64,000 nt of DNA from Dactylis glomerata (Eukaryota; Streptophyta; Magnoliopsida; Poales; Poaceae): assembly GCA_007115705.1 (NCBI GenBank), contig QXEO01002102.1, positions 2,064,509 through 2,128,508 on the forward strand, written 5' to 3'. The notes under the pieces are model-generated. The model was not told where the DNA came from and searched no databases. It saw only the letters and a program-made list of their open reading frames with translations. The position numbers and the translations under genes were made by a program. Below are positions 21,175 through 32,000 of the stretch, in pieces (the stretch's first letter is position 1; each line of letters starts with the position of its first letter).

Positions 21175-22805
21175 TGATGCGTGGTGAATGACCAGCCCGT
21201 TGGGAACCCCAAGAGGAAGGTGTGATGAGTATAGCAGCTAGTTTTCCCTCAGTTAAGAAACCAAGGTTATGTCGATCAGGAGAAGAGCGGACAATACGAC
21301 TGAAGGTGATGCTTGCTAGTTTGCGACAGCTTCGGACAATTTAAATATGGCGCCTCGTCCAAGCTTTGCTTGCTAGCTGCAACGCGGAACCTGCACATAA
21401 CACAACCAAATACTTTGTTCCCAACTTGCGATGAGGTTGTCAATCTCACCGGTTTGCTTGAAACAAAGGTTATGAGTGTATCAAGTGGGAAGTGATAATA
21501 GTATGCGAGTAAAGTAAATAGTGCGAGTAAAGTAAACAGGTGATAGCAATATGATGGAAATAGGACCGGGATCCATAGTTCACTAGTGGTGTCTCTCCAT
21601 AAGATAAATAACACATGCTGGGTAAACAAATTACAGTTGGGCAATTGATAGAATAAAGATAAACGTGATATGTCAAGAAGATCACTATGCGATTTACTCT
21701 GGGCATTACAACAAAATACATAGACCGCCATCCAACTGCATCTATGACTAATAATCCACTCACGGGGATATCATCCGAACACCCCATGAGTATTAAGTTG
21801 CAAACAATAGATAACTGCATTAAGCAAAGTGTGTAATGTAAACAAAGCATATGCCCTCGAGCATATGAATGTTGTTTTCCCCCTAGTAGCAACAACACAT
21901 CTACAACCTTAGAGGTTTCTATCACTCCCCCAGATTAAATAGAGGCATGAACCCACTATCGAGCATAAATACCCCCTCTTGGAGTCACTAGCAACTACTC
22001 GGCCAAGATAGCTACTAACAACGGAGAGCATGCAAGATCATAAACAACATAGAGATAACAAAAGATAAATTTCAGTATAGCAACTCAATCATAACACCAA
22101 TATTCATCGGATCCCAACAAACCAAACATGTAGAATTACATAACGGTGATCTCAATCATGTAGGGCAGCTCATGAGATCTAAACATGAAGCATATGGTGG
22201 AGGAGACAACCATCTAGCTACTGCTATGGACCCATAGTCCAAGGTAGACTACTCACTCATCACTCCGGAGGCAAGCATGGCGATGAAGAAGACCTCCGGT
22301 GGCGATTCCCCTGTCGGGCAGGGTGCCGGGAAGAGCTTCTGGACCCTCCCGATCTTCGGGTCGACGGCGGTGGCGGATCGTGATGTGTTCTGGAAATTTG
22401 ATTGGGTAGTTTTTTCCGTCGGGGGGTCTTTATAGGCGAAGGGGCATCGTCCGAGGTGGCCCGAGGAGCCCTCACACATAGGGGGTGTGGCCAGGGCCTG
22501 GGCCGCGCTGCCCTGGTGTGTGGGGCCCTTGTGGCCCACCTCCAACTTCTCTTCGGATCTCTGGAAGCTTCCGGGAAAAATAAGACTTCAGGAACTTGTT
22601 TCGTCCAATTCCGAGAATATTTCCTGTGTATCACTTCGGAAACACAAAAACAGCAGAAAACAGGGAACTGGCACTGTGGCGACTTGTTAATAGGTTAGTT
22701 CCGGAAAATGCATAAAAGTGCCACGAAGTGTTACAAAACAGTAGGCAAATGGTGTAAAAACAAGCATGGAGCATCAAAAATTATAGATACGTTGGAGACG
22801 TATCA
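21175..22805 (-). repeat. D 5' LTR (right)
   Basis: This 1631-bp LTR is nearly identical to 15574-17208. The TATA motif CCTATAAAG on the minus strand at 22428-22435 would start transcription toward the left. It ends ACGTATCA next to GGGCA. Confidence 0.9.
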
Positions 22806-22810
22806 GGGCA

Positions 22811-24091
22811 CTGGTTGTATCATTGTTGTGATGTGCCCTTTAGATGGAACATATCCTTCCTCGTCGTCGCGTCCCTGGTTTGACTGATCTTGACCCTTGG
22901 GAGCTCCACTATTTCCTTGTTGGGTTGTCTGCGTGTTACTTGTGTTTCCCTCGTATCCCTGGCGTTTTGCCTCGGCTTGCTTGTTGAGTGCTGCTTCTTG
23001 TAGTTTCAAGAACGTTGTGCAATCTTTCATTGCGTGTCTGGATACACATTTCCCATTGACGAACGCAGAGTGGATATGACATGGCCCGTTGAGCATGTCT
23101 TCTGGTGACGGATTGTACTCTCTGGATTCCTTTGGCGGAATTTTTTTGTACTCTTCTCTCCCATAGTTGCGGTACCCCGAACTTTTCCGATCGTTGCTTT
23201 GATAGGTGTTATCTTTATATCCTGTGGCTACTTGGCTGTGGGAGCCATAATTGTCGTAATTACGGGACCTTCTCCTTTGACCTCCGTATCTGGTTCCTCT
23301 GTCATCTTCTGGTGATCGCGTGCGTTTATTGTTGCACGCATCTTCTCCATCTGCAAATCTGTTTGCTATATCCATTAGATCTGATACTGTTTTCGGCTTG
23401 ATCCTGCCCATCTCTTCGACTAGGTCTCCTCGTCGTAACCCGATTATGAATGCATCTATTTCTCTTTTGTCCGAAACTTCGACTGCGGAATTTTTGATGA
23501 GACTCCATCTTTGGATGTATGTCCTTAATGTCTCCCTGCGTTGCTGTACGCAGGCTTTGACTTCTTCTATGGATGCTGGCCGCTTATATGTCGACTTGAA
23601 GTTGCTTGTAAATTGCTTTGTTAGCTCCTCCCAGCTTCCAATTGTTTCTTTTCCTAACTTGCTTAACCATGACCTTGTTGCTCCGATGAGGTGCAATTGC
23701 AAACTTTGCATTGCCGTTTCCTTGGTTCCTCCTAATAGTTTTACTGCTTGTAGATAATCTGAAAGCCATGATTATGGCTCCTGGGATCCGTCATATTTTT
23801 GCTGATCATGGGGAAGTTTGAAACCTTTGGGTACTAGCATGATGCGAACCCTACGGGTAAAGCATGGCGCCCCCATCTCCTTTTCGTCATCTTCGTAGTC
23901 ATATGTTCTGTTGGGGGTTCTGGATCGTCGGGTTCCTTTGTTCTTTGGGCTATTGTATAGCCCAGGTGATGGTGTTCTAGATTGGTGACTCCCACTTCTG
24001 TGCCGAGGACTGCTGTGACGGCGTGGTGATCTAGGTTTGTGAGTTCCTTTGTTGTGATATGCCTCCTCCTCTTTTGCTGATAATTTGTTGC
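22811..24091 (-). pseudogene. B gag, central and C-terminal part
   Basis: Minus-strand frames 24091-23772 and then to 22811 cover an Arg/Ser-rich segment (HKPRSPRRHSSPRHRS), the gag core (GTKETAMQSLQLHL, SWLSKLGKETIGSWEEL, FKSTYKRPASIEEVKACVQQ) and a C-terminal His/Cys box (CHIHS..HAMKDC). An in-frame TAA at 23772-23774 breaks it where A has a sense codon. Element A (TSD GTTGC) cuts it at 24087. The N-terminal part is at 63441-64000. D cuts it on the left. Confidence 0.75.
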
Positions 24092-24426
24092 TGACAAGGG
24101 TATAGCTAATAGAGCCCGCTAGTTGAGTACCCCTGAGGCCTGTTAAGCTAGGCCCAATTGTAATGATAGTCAAGATACGAATTCTTACCGTATGTCGATA
24201 TTGTAATCTGTATCGGACCCTACCCGATCCTCGAGACCTGGCCACCTATATATAGGGGCCGGGAGGGGACGGTGTAGGGTAGATTGAAATCAAGCCAGGT
24301 TCAACACCCAAGGTTACTTTCGATATACACCTATTTTGACTAACTTTACCTTCGAGTTCATCCAACACCCTATCTCCCCGATCCTAAGTCCTTCATCTAG
24401 GACATTTGTCAAGTTAACCCTCGTCA
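24092..24426 (+). repeat. A 5' LTR
   Basis: The LTR runs TGACAAGGG to CCTCGTCA, 335 bp, the same length as the reassembled 3' LTR. CCTATATATAGG near 24,245-24,256 is the TATA box and is nearly palindromic. The short length and the family relation to B are clear. Confidence 0.9.
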
Positions 24427-24428
24427 AT

Positions 24429-24447
24429 TGGCGCCGACCGTGGGGAC
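24429..24447 (+). other. A primer binding site (tRNA-Lys-like)
   Basis: TGGCGCCGACCGTGGGGAC starts three bases after the LTR. It resembles the complement of a plant tRNA-Lys 3' end (GGTGGGCGCCA) with about two mismatches. The tRNA comparison is from memory. Confidence 0.65.
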
Positions 24448-24463
24448 TCTGGGTGTTGGAATC

Positions 24464-24640
24464 ATGAATTCGACGGCTTTTTCGCTTTTAGCCAACAGCA
24501 GTACAGAAGTCGACGAAAATCAAGAGATGGAGTTGACAATCGGAAGTTTAAGCATCTTCATTGGGCCGTCGGGTTCATCTCGCCTTTCAGATCCGATGAA
24601 ACAAGATCCGTCGGCAAGCGAGCCCGAAACAGTGCAATGA
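24464..24640 (+). CDS. Upstream ORF before A gag
   Basis: A 58-codon frame (starting MNSTAFSLLANS) ends TGA at 24638-24640 and overlaps the gag start as ATGA (gag ATG at 24637). The overlap would suit termination-reinitiation or an upstream regulatory frame. It could equally be the true gag N-terminus displaced by a one-base change. B's copy is off-window, so I cannot test this here. Confidence 0.35.
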   Translation: MNSTAFSLLANSSTEVDENQEMELTIGSLSIFIGPSGSSRLSDPMKQDPSASEPETVQ

Positions 24641-25611
24641 TGGAATATTCTGAAGGCTCTTCCAACGAGGTAAACTCGCCGGTCAGCTTAGGAGAAGTGC
24701 AAAAAGGAAAAATCGCAGGAGACGACGAAGCAATGGAAAATTTCGACGTAGGGGTCCAACTCGAAGATCTCATGATCTGCCACGACGATATCTTAGACAA
24801 GTCAACAGATACGTGGAAGACAGGGTTAGAGCTTTCTGAAGATGGTGACTCGATCTTCTCAAGCTTTAATAGTAACATCGGCAAACAATGCCAGGTGCTC
24901 GCCATTGTAGGAGACAATTCAGAAGAATTCGACGAAAACAACAATCCAGTGCTAAACCCAGCAAATATCGACAGAGGAGCAAATCATCTAGCAGAAGGGC
25001 AAACAACAAAATCCCTCACAACCAGGGAAAAAATTCGACTATCAGCCGACGAATGGAGAGTAATAAGGGAAGCTGTGGAAAATGGCACACCAATACCATC
25101 CAATTCCAGCAAGGACATGCTCCTGGGGTATCACTATGCCCTAAGGCAGCAGGCAAAGCAACTGGCAAAGGACAAAATAGAGATACAAAAAAGAAAAGAC
25201 TCAGCCATCGCAGCCAGCAATGCCGCTCGCAGAGCACGAAGCGACGCGTCACATACTAACGCAAGGAGAAATCGTCGGCATGGTTCAAGGTACGAAAACC
25301 TCGAGTACTCAGAAAGGCAAAGCATCTCCAAAAACCTCGACTCGTCCTTCCTATCGGTCGACGAGCAGGGGAACATCGTACCAAAAAACCCTGAAGCAAC
25401 ACTAGTGGCAGCTCAAGGATATCTGCTTACAACTCGACCAAGTCCAGGGGACCCTAGGGAACATATGCATAGAGCAGCGCTGAACGGACTAAACATGGTG
25501 GGCCACAAGCTATCAGCAAAAGGAGAGGAGGCATATCACCACAAGGAAACACATAAGCCAAGGTCACCTCGCCGTCACAATAGTTCTCGACACAGAAGTA
25601 GTAATCAACGA
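24637..25611 (+). CDS. A gag, N-terminal part (interrupted by I)
   Basis: An open frame of 325 codons starts with two Met codons. It is acidic at first (DDEAMENFDVG), then has a helical segment (REKIRLSADEWRVIREAVENG, LGYHYALRQQAKQLAKDKI) and an Arg/His/Ser-rich part (HKPRSPRRHNSSRHRSS). Element I enters at 25611/25612. After removing I and one AACGA the frame continues unchanged at 35716, so the insertion is the only break in A's gag-protease. It is the structural capsid precursor of the element by position and similarity to the frame in B. Confidence 0.8.
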
Positions 25612-26511
25612 TGTCGGTGTTCTGGATACCGGGGTATCCCAGTCCACCTGCTCCTGGGCCACGTCATCGGCCCATCTTCAGAATCAACGACCCAAGCTGC
25701 GGAGAAGACCCTCACGAGGAGGCGCCTCGTGAGGAGAACGACGACGGAAACTGCTAAGGACCAGAAGACCTCCTCACAAGCTCCTGCTGGTGAGGAGAGG
25801 AAGCACGCCCACGTCAGCTCGGCACGTTTGCGTGCAGAGCAAGAAGATAACGGGCAGAAGACCGCGTACCGCCCACGCTACCCCCGACAGGGAGGAGACC
25901 AACTTTCGCTGTGCCTGCCCAAAGCGGCACAGTGGTTGTTGGCCACCCCCCTAAAAATAGCGTGGACGGTGCAGGGCGCCAGAGGAAGACGTCAGCTTCC
26001 TCCACCCACTCTGGTGGACCGGCGCCACTACCCTACGAAGACTACGTCCACCGAAGAATAGAGTCTACAGCTGTCCTCCCTCCTTGGCCGTGTGTGGCAA
26101 CCCCTTCCCCAAGAAGATAAGGGGAAGGAGGACCTTGGCGCTATAAAAGGAGTGGGAGGCCACCCCTTAGAGGGGATCGGATCTTCATCTTCTTTAGGCT
26201 GCTAGCTGGGCACGCAGGTTCTTCAACCTCTGGCCGGCTAGAGCTTTGTAGCCAAGACCTTGTACTCCTCGCGAGGTGTCGCGTTGCAATACAAGAAGGC
26301 AGGAAGTAGGGGTTTTACCTCACCACGAGGGCCCTGAACCTGGGTAAAGCTCGGTGTCTCTCTCTGCAGTGCGTAGTGCGTTCGACGACTCGAGGCTTCC
26401 GTCACCGTGCTTCGCTGCGATCCGAGATCTCACACGTTCAGCCCCCTGCGTTCGAATCTTTGGGTCCGTCGCGTGGTACCCCGTGTTCTTGCGACACGAA
26501 ATCCATCGACA
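25612..26511 (+). repeat. I 5' LTR
   Basis: The LTR runs TGTCGGTGTTC to CCATCGACA. The TATA box CTATAAAAG lies at 26141-26149. A hairpin with a perfect 10-base stem (CCTCACGAGG, 25710-25719, with CCTCGTGAGG, 25725-25734) lies in U3. A second stem pairs CTCCTCAC with GTGAGGAG (25771-25797). Confidence 0.9.
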
Positions 26512-26513
26512 TT

Positions 26514-26532
26514 TGGCGCGCCAGGTAGGGGG
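26514..26532 (+). other. I primer binding site (tRNA not assigned)
   Basis: TGGCGCGCCAGGTAGGGGG lies three bases after the LTR end (TTTGGCGCGCC context). It starts with the CCA complement TGG. I could not match it confidently to a particular plant tRNA from memory. An Arg tRNA ending GCGCGCCA is one possibility. Confidence 0.6.
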
Positions 26533-26565
26533 CTGTGGTGTGTTTTCTCCTAGATCTGCTTCGAC

Positions 26566-28239
26566 ATGGCCGACGCCCACGCAAGGCTCGAGCGTCTTCG
26601 CCGTCGCAACGCTGCTCGGGGGCAAACCGAGGCCATCTTCCGTCGTCGTGAAGCTTCGGCCGAGGAGGAAGAGGAGGAAGATCTGGAGTCCTCCTACCTC
26701 CCGTCCGGGCGTACAGAGCCTTCGCTCTCCTTCACCGCCACTGCCACTTCTCGCGCTCGTTTTGGGAGTCAGCTGTCTCCTGCGCAGGCTCTCGCCATGG
26801 CGCAGGAGCTGCTGCGCTATCAACCCACCGATGGCGGGCGTGAGGGGTGGCGCGCTCGAATCGCCGAGCTCGTCGCCATCGCCAACGAAGACCCGGCCCA
26901 GGGAGGAGCCCAGGGCGCGGGAGACCCAGATCCGGCGGCGGGGCGTCGCGCCCCGGGCGCCGGAGATGGGAGGGCCAACAAGGCCAAGAAGGTGGTTTCC
27001 TGCACCGCATCTTCGCCGCGCGGGGAGCCTAGCTGCCAAATCGTCCAACGCGCTTCGGAAGACGCACGCGTCTCCCTCGAGCGCCGCCGCGAAAATCATG
27101 ATCGTGCCATCGACGACATCGGCGAAGCTGGCAAGAACGTCAGGACCCCCGGCGACCCGATCTACAACCCCGGGTGTCTCGCTCTCACTCGCCAGCAATG
27201 CTACGTCGTCTGGCCTGACAAGTTCAAGCCGGACATCGGCGCGCATTACGACGGGACCACCAACCCCGTCGAATTCCTCCAGCTCTACGTCGTCGCCGTC
27301 CAGGCTGCGCGTGGGGATCAGCGTGCCATGGCAAATTGGTTCCCCATGGCCCTCAAAGACGCTCCGCGAACTTGGCTCATGAATCTTCCTCACGAATCCG
27401 TGACTTCATGGAGGGATTTATGCCACCAGTTCGTGGCCAACTTCATGCCCACGTACGAGCGCCCCGCTACCAAGAACGATCTTAAGGCGGTGCGTCGGTA
27501 CAAGGGCGAGACGCTTCGTCAGTACATCCAGCGCTTCAGCCAGATGAGGAACAAGATCCCCAGGATCTCCAACGAGGAGGTCATCTCCGCGTTCTCCACG
27601 AGCGTCTCCGACATCAAGATGAGGGAGAAGCTGTCCGTGAATGATGAGTTGACTTCCGTCGTCAGGCTCTTCGAGATCGCCGACCGCTGCGCCAAGGCCG
27701 AGGAAGGGAGGCTCTTTGTGCATAACCTGCCGGAGGCGCCTCCCCCAAAGCCAAAGTCCAAGGACCCCAAGCGAAAGGAGGCTGCTGTCCTCGCGGCGGA
27801 GCCAGATCATAAGCAACGCCGCGGGGACCGCTCCGAGCGCGACAAGGGACGACGTCGCCGCTACTGCGTTCTCCACAAGAAGGACACCCACAACACCGAC
27901 GATTGTTGGTTTGTCCGGAAGTTTCATGAAGAAAATGGCGTCTCCAAGCGCCGCGGGGGTGGCCGCAGCTACGGCAAGAGTGGATCCCGGGGCGATCGCC
28001 GCGACGACTACCGCGAGGAAGGTCGCCGCCGCGAGGGTCTGTCTCGAGCCGATCCCGAGCCGCTGTCACTGCCCCCACCAGCAAACGATCATCAGGAGGA
28101 GAACCAGGGGGCTATCAAGAGCCGCGAGACTTCGCCGCTTGCCTCCTGGGTGGAGCTCAGGCTCCTTTGTCTAACCGACACTTCAAGCAGCTGTCGCGAG
28201 AGATCGCGGCGGCACAGCCCAACGTCGGCAACCGCCTAA
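26566..28239 (+). CDS. I gag (shifted at its 3' end)
   Basis: A 557-codon frame from ATG 26566. An acidic helical start (REASAEEEEEEDLESS) and an Ala/Gly/Pro-rich linker lead to the retrotransposon gag core at about residues 215-360 (KFKPDIGAHYDGTTNPVEFL, MALKDAPRTWLMNLP, FVANFMPTYERPATKNDL, IQRFSQMRNKIP). A basic region and a Cys/His box follow (YCVLHKKDTHNTDDC, about residue 430). A one-base change near 28,106-28,111 in a run of five G puts the last ~45 codons out of frame. The true continuation into protease is in the next frame and is open from there. Confidence 0.85.
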   Translation: MADAHARLERLRRRNAARGQTEAIFRRREASAEEEEEEDLESSYLPSGRTEPSLSFTATATSRARFGSQLSPAQALAMAQELLRYQPTDGGREGWRARIAELVAIANEDPAQGGAQGAGDPDPAAGRRAPGAGDGRANKAKKVVSCTASSPRGEPSCQIVQRASEDARVSLERRRENHDRAIDDIGEAGKNVRTPGDPIYNPGCLALTRQQCYVVWPDKFKPDIGAHYDGTTNPVEFLQLYVVAVQAARGDQRAMANWFPMALKDAPRTWLMNLPHESVTSWRDLCHQFVANFMPTYERPATKNDLKAVRRYKGETLRQYIQRFSQMRNKIPRISNEEVISAFSTSVSDIKMREKLSVNDELTSVVRLFEIADRCAKAEEGRLFVHNLPEAPPPKPKSKDPKRKEAAVLAAEPDHKQRRGDRSERDKGRRRRYCVLHKKDTHNTDDCWFVRKFHEENGVSKRRGGGRSYGKSGSRGDRRDDYREEGRRREGLSRADPEPLSLPPPANDHQEENQGAIKSRETSPLASWVELRLLCLTDTSSSCRERSRRHSPTSATA

Positions 28240-29078
28240 TGAAGTGGTCAACGTGCAAGATCGGCTTCGACGAGGAGGATCATCCGGCTTCCACCAGGGG
28301 CGTGGGCACAATTCCTCTCTTGTGCACGCCAACCATCAACAACGTCGCCGTCAATCGCACTCTCATCGACGGAGGGGCGGGCCTCACCATCATCTCGGTC
28401 GAGATCTTCGAAAAGATGCAGGTGCCGTACCACCGGCTCATGCCAACTCGGCAATTCTTCGGGGTAACCGAAGGTTCTACAACGCCAATTGGGCAGGTAA
28501 GCCTGCCCATCACCTTCGGTACCCGGGACAACTACAGGACGGAAAGCCTCGACTTCGACGTCGCCCACATCGCCCTGCTGTACAATGCCATCCTCGGCCA
28601 CCCAGCCCTGGCAAGGTTTATGGCAGCGACGCACCACGGCTTCAACGTTCTCAAGATCCCGGGCGTAACGGCACGATCACCGTGCGCTGCAACGAGAAGG
28701 ATGCTCTCCAGTCAGTGGAGCACGTCTACCGTGAGGCCGCCACCATGTTCCCCGCCGACGAAGATCTGCTGGAACACTCCGGCGACCTCGCGAGGAAGAG
28801 GCAGCTTGTATCCCAAGAACGGGCTGCAGCGAAGAAGGCCTCTCTCGAGCCCCATCCGCTGGGTTCGACAGGGAAGAAGTTCACCGCCTCGGCATCGCCT
28901 ACTCCAAGCGAGGACCTGGTCCATCCAATGCTGGACATGTGCATTGGGGAAGCTGCGGTACCCTCAGGAAGGAGGCCCTAGTTCACCCAAGAGCGCTATG
29001 CAACCAAGAAGGTCCCGCTTCAGGCTGGGGGCTGCGATAACTTCGTCACCATCGGGGCAGGGCTTTCCCCCCAAATAG
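28112..29078 (+). pseudogene. I protease region, frameshifted
   Basis: The frame that continues gag holds HFKQLSREIAAAQPNVGNRL and the retropepsin centre TLIDGGAGLTIISVEIF (Asp-Gly-Gly variant), followed by YNAILGHPALARFMAATHHG. Near 28,665 the frame shifts: GTITVRCNEKDALQSVEHVY continues in another frame up to a TAG at 28979. A further shift near 29,078 restores the RT frame. Three changes within one kilobase make this the most damaged part of the element. Confidence 0.75.
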
Positions 29079-29082
29079 GAAA

Positions 29083-32000
29083 GCGCGCTCGTCACCTTCC
29101 TGCGGGCAAACTCTGACATGTTCGCTTGGACTCCGTCAGATATGCCCGGCGTTCCCAGGGAGGTGATTGAGCACCACTTAGCCGTGTGCCCTCAGGCACA
29201 CCCCGTGAAGCAGAAGACTAGGAAGCAAGCGCAAGAGAAGCAGGACTTCATTGTCAAGGAGATAGAGAAGCTGAAGAAGGCCAAGCTGATACGCGAGGTA
29301 GCCCACCCCACCTGGACTGCGAATCCGGTGGTCGTCCCAAAAGCAAATGGCAGTGGGCGCCTCTGCGTGGACTTCACAAGTCTCAACAAGGCCTGCCCAA
29401 AGGATCCTTATCCGCTCCCAAGGATAGATCAAATCGTCGACTCCACCGCCGGTTGTGACCTCCTTTGCTTCTTGGATGCTTTCTCCGGCTATCATTAGAT
29501 CAAGATGGCAAAGGAGGACGAGGAGAAGACCGCCTTCATCACGCCTTGTGGTGTGTACTGCTACGTCTGCATGCCCTTCGGTCTGAAGAACGCAGGAGCC
29601 ACCTTCCAAAGGCTCATGCGCAAGGCCTTGGGGGCTCAGATGGGAAGGAACGCGGAGGCCTACGTCGACGACATCGTCGTCAAAACTCGCGAGGGTCACA
29701 CCTTCATCGAGGATCTGGAGGAAACATTCGTCAACCTGAGAAAGGTAAACATCAAGCTCAACCCCGCCAAGTGCGCCTTCGGCATACCATCGGGAAAACT
29801 GTTGGGATTCCTCGTGTACCATCGCGGGATAGAGGCGAACCCTGACAAGGTCAAGGCCATCGAAGAAATGCGTCCACCGCGCAGTCTCAAGGAGATGCAA
29901 CGCCTCGCGGGGTTCATGGCAGCCCTGGGGCGCTTCATCGCGAGGAGCGGGGAGAAAGCCTTGCCCTTCTTCAAGCTCATGAAGCGCGCTGGGAAGTTCG
30001 AGTGGACTCCGGAAGCCGACAAGGCCTTCGCCGAGTTGAAAAGGTACCTCACGAGCCCACCGATCATGGTTGCCCCAACCACCCGCGAGCCCTTGCTACT
30101 CTACATCGCGGCAACTCCAAGGACTGCGAGTGCCGTCCTCGTCGCGGAGCGAGACGCCAAGGTGATCGCCAAAGAGGAGGTCAACTCTCCAAGCTCGGGG
30201 GCTCCTCGCGAGGAAGAGGCCGTTCCATCTCCCGACCCTTGAGAGGAACCGCCCGCGGCATCTTCGCCGACCGAGCCGCTCTCTCAGAGCAACGCTCAAA
30301 AGCCTCCCGAGGAAGAGCCTCCCGAGGGTGTCGTCAAGGTGCAAAAGCCTGTGTACTTCGTCAGCACGGTACTGCGCGACGCGCGGGAACGCTACACCAT
30401 GCAGCAAAAGCTGCTCTACACCCTGCTCATCGCTTCGCGGAAGCTGCGCCACTACTTCCAGGGTCACCCGATCAAGGTGGTAACCGATCGTCCCCTGGAG
30501 ACCATCCTACGCAATCCCAATGCCACCGGGCGGGTGGCAGAATGGGCCGTGGAGCTTCAACCCTTTGAGATCTCCTTCGAAACTACAAAGGTAATTAAAA
30601 GCAAGGCTTTGGCCGAGTTCACTGCGGAGTGGACCGATCCGTTCACTGACGAGCCTCTAGAGGAGGAGTCAACGCTCCCAGGAGAGGAGGCCCCAGGCCT
30701 CTGGGTCATGCACTTCGACGGCGCCTTCAACCTCCCCGGCGCGGGAGCTGGTGCTGTCCTGACCTCTCCCTCTGGAGACAAGCTCTTCTACGCCGTGCAG
30801 CTCTGCTTCAAGCCTGAGAGCAAGGTCTCCAACAACATCGCGGAATACGAAGGACTACTCGCCGGCTTAAGGGTGCCAAACGCTTTGGGCATCAAGCGCC
30901 TCATCGTCAAGGGAGATTCACAGTTGGTTGTGAATTTCTCGAACAAGAGCTACACTCCAAGGGATGAGCACATGGCGGCCTATCTCGAGGAGCATCAAAA
31001 GATGGAAAAACGCTTCCAAGGTTTGGAGCTGAAGCACATCCCGAGAGGAGAAAATGTGGAAGCCGACGAGATCGCCAAACGCGCCTCTCACCGCCTGGCA
31101 CAACCCGCCGGCGTCTTTGAGGAGCGTCTCTTCAAGCCGTCCGCTTCTCCACCGTCATCTGGATCCGACCCTCCACCTGCCCTGCCGCCACCGCCGGAGC
31201 AGGGGGCTCCAGATTGCGGGCCTCCTTCGGGTGACCGCATCCTTCTGGCATTGGCACGGCAGGAGGGAGTGGATTGGATTCTCGAGCTCAAGGCCTTCCT
31301 CACCAGCAGCAGGCTTCCCGAGGATGAAAAGGAGGCCGAAAGGATCGTACGCCAAGCTTCGGGCTACTGCGTCAAGGACGGTGACTTGTACCGGCGTCGC
31401 CCAAACGGCGTCGCTCTGAAGTGCATATCTACTCACCAAGGCCAAGAGCTTCTCAGGGACATCCACGCCGGCGAGTGTGGCCATCATGCTTCTGCGGCAA
31501 CTCTAGCCGCGAAGGCATATTGAAGCGGCTTCTACTGGCCCTCAGCGCTTGGTGATGCAGCGGAAATGGTCAAGAGGTGCGAGGCGTGCCAGTTCCATGC
31601 CAAGCAGATCCACCAGCCGGCGCAGGAGCTGCAAACCATCCCACTCACTTGGCCCTTTGCAGTTTGGGGGCTGGACATCCTCGGTCCATTCCCCAGAGCG
31701 CAAGGGGGCTACCGCTACCTCTACGTCGCCATCGACAAATTCACCAAGTGGGTGGAGGTGGAACCGGTGTGCACAATCCCGGCCAGGTCCGCAGCCAAGT
31801 TCATCCGTGGGCTAGTCTGTCGCTTTGGTGTGCGTAACCGCATAATCACCGACAACGGCAGCCAGTTCACCAGCGGACTGTTCCGGGAGTACTGTGCATC
31901 GGTCGGCATCAAGATCTGCTTCGCCTCCGTCGCCTACCCCCGGAGCAATGGCCAAGCCGAGCGTGCTAACGCCGAGGTCCTCAAGGGACTCAAGACGAAA

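Larger units (their letters stand above)
15574..22805 (-). mobile_element. Element D: non-autonomous Athila-like element inserted in B (TSD GGGCA)
   Basis: Exact 5-bp duplications GGGCA at 15569-15573 and 22806-22810 flank the element. The LTRs are 1635 bp (15574-17208) and 1631 bp (21175-22805) and nearly identical along their length, pointing to a fairly recent insertion. On the minus strand the order is 5' LTR (right), tRNA-Asp primer site, one gag/pseudoprotease frame, about 2.9 kb without genes, polypurine tract and 3' LTR (left). It lacks RT, RNase H and integrase. Confidence 0.9.
9090..24091 (-). mobile_element. Element B: Tat-like gag-protease element with antisense gene (left part; contains D; continues at 63441)
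   Basis: Read on the minus strand, B enters from the right edge (gag start, 63441-64000), is interrupted by A between 24091 and 63441, and continues with gag (24091-22811). It is interrupted again by D (TSD GGGCA), continues with the protease end (15568-14897), then carries an oppositely oriented spliced gene (10674-14517 on the plus strand), and ends with the 3' LTR (9090-9423). Only about 380 bases separate the protease end from the antisense gene, so RT, RNase H and integrase are absent. Left flank CGCAC (9085-9089) is the predicted target duplication. The partner copy is outside the window. Confidence 0.85.

Noticed and set aside
26320..27393. 357-codon antisense ORF over I's LTR end and gag
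   Set aside because: A shadow of the GC-rich gag frame. It covers the LTR end and primer site and shows no domain, unlike the 33670 frame.
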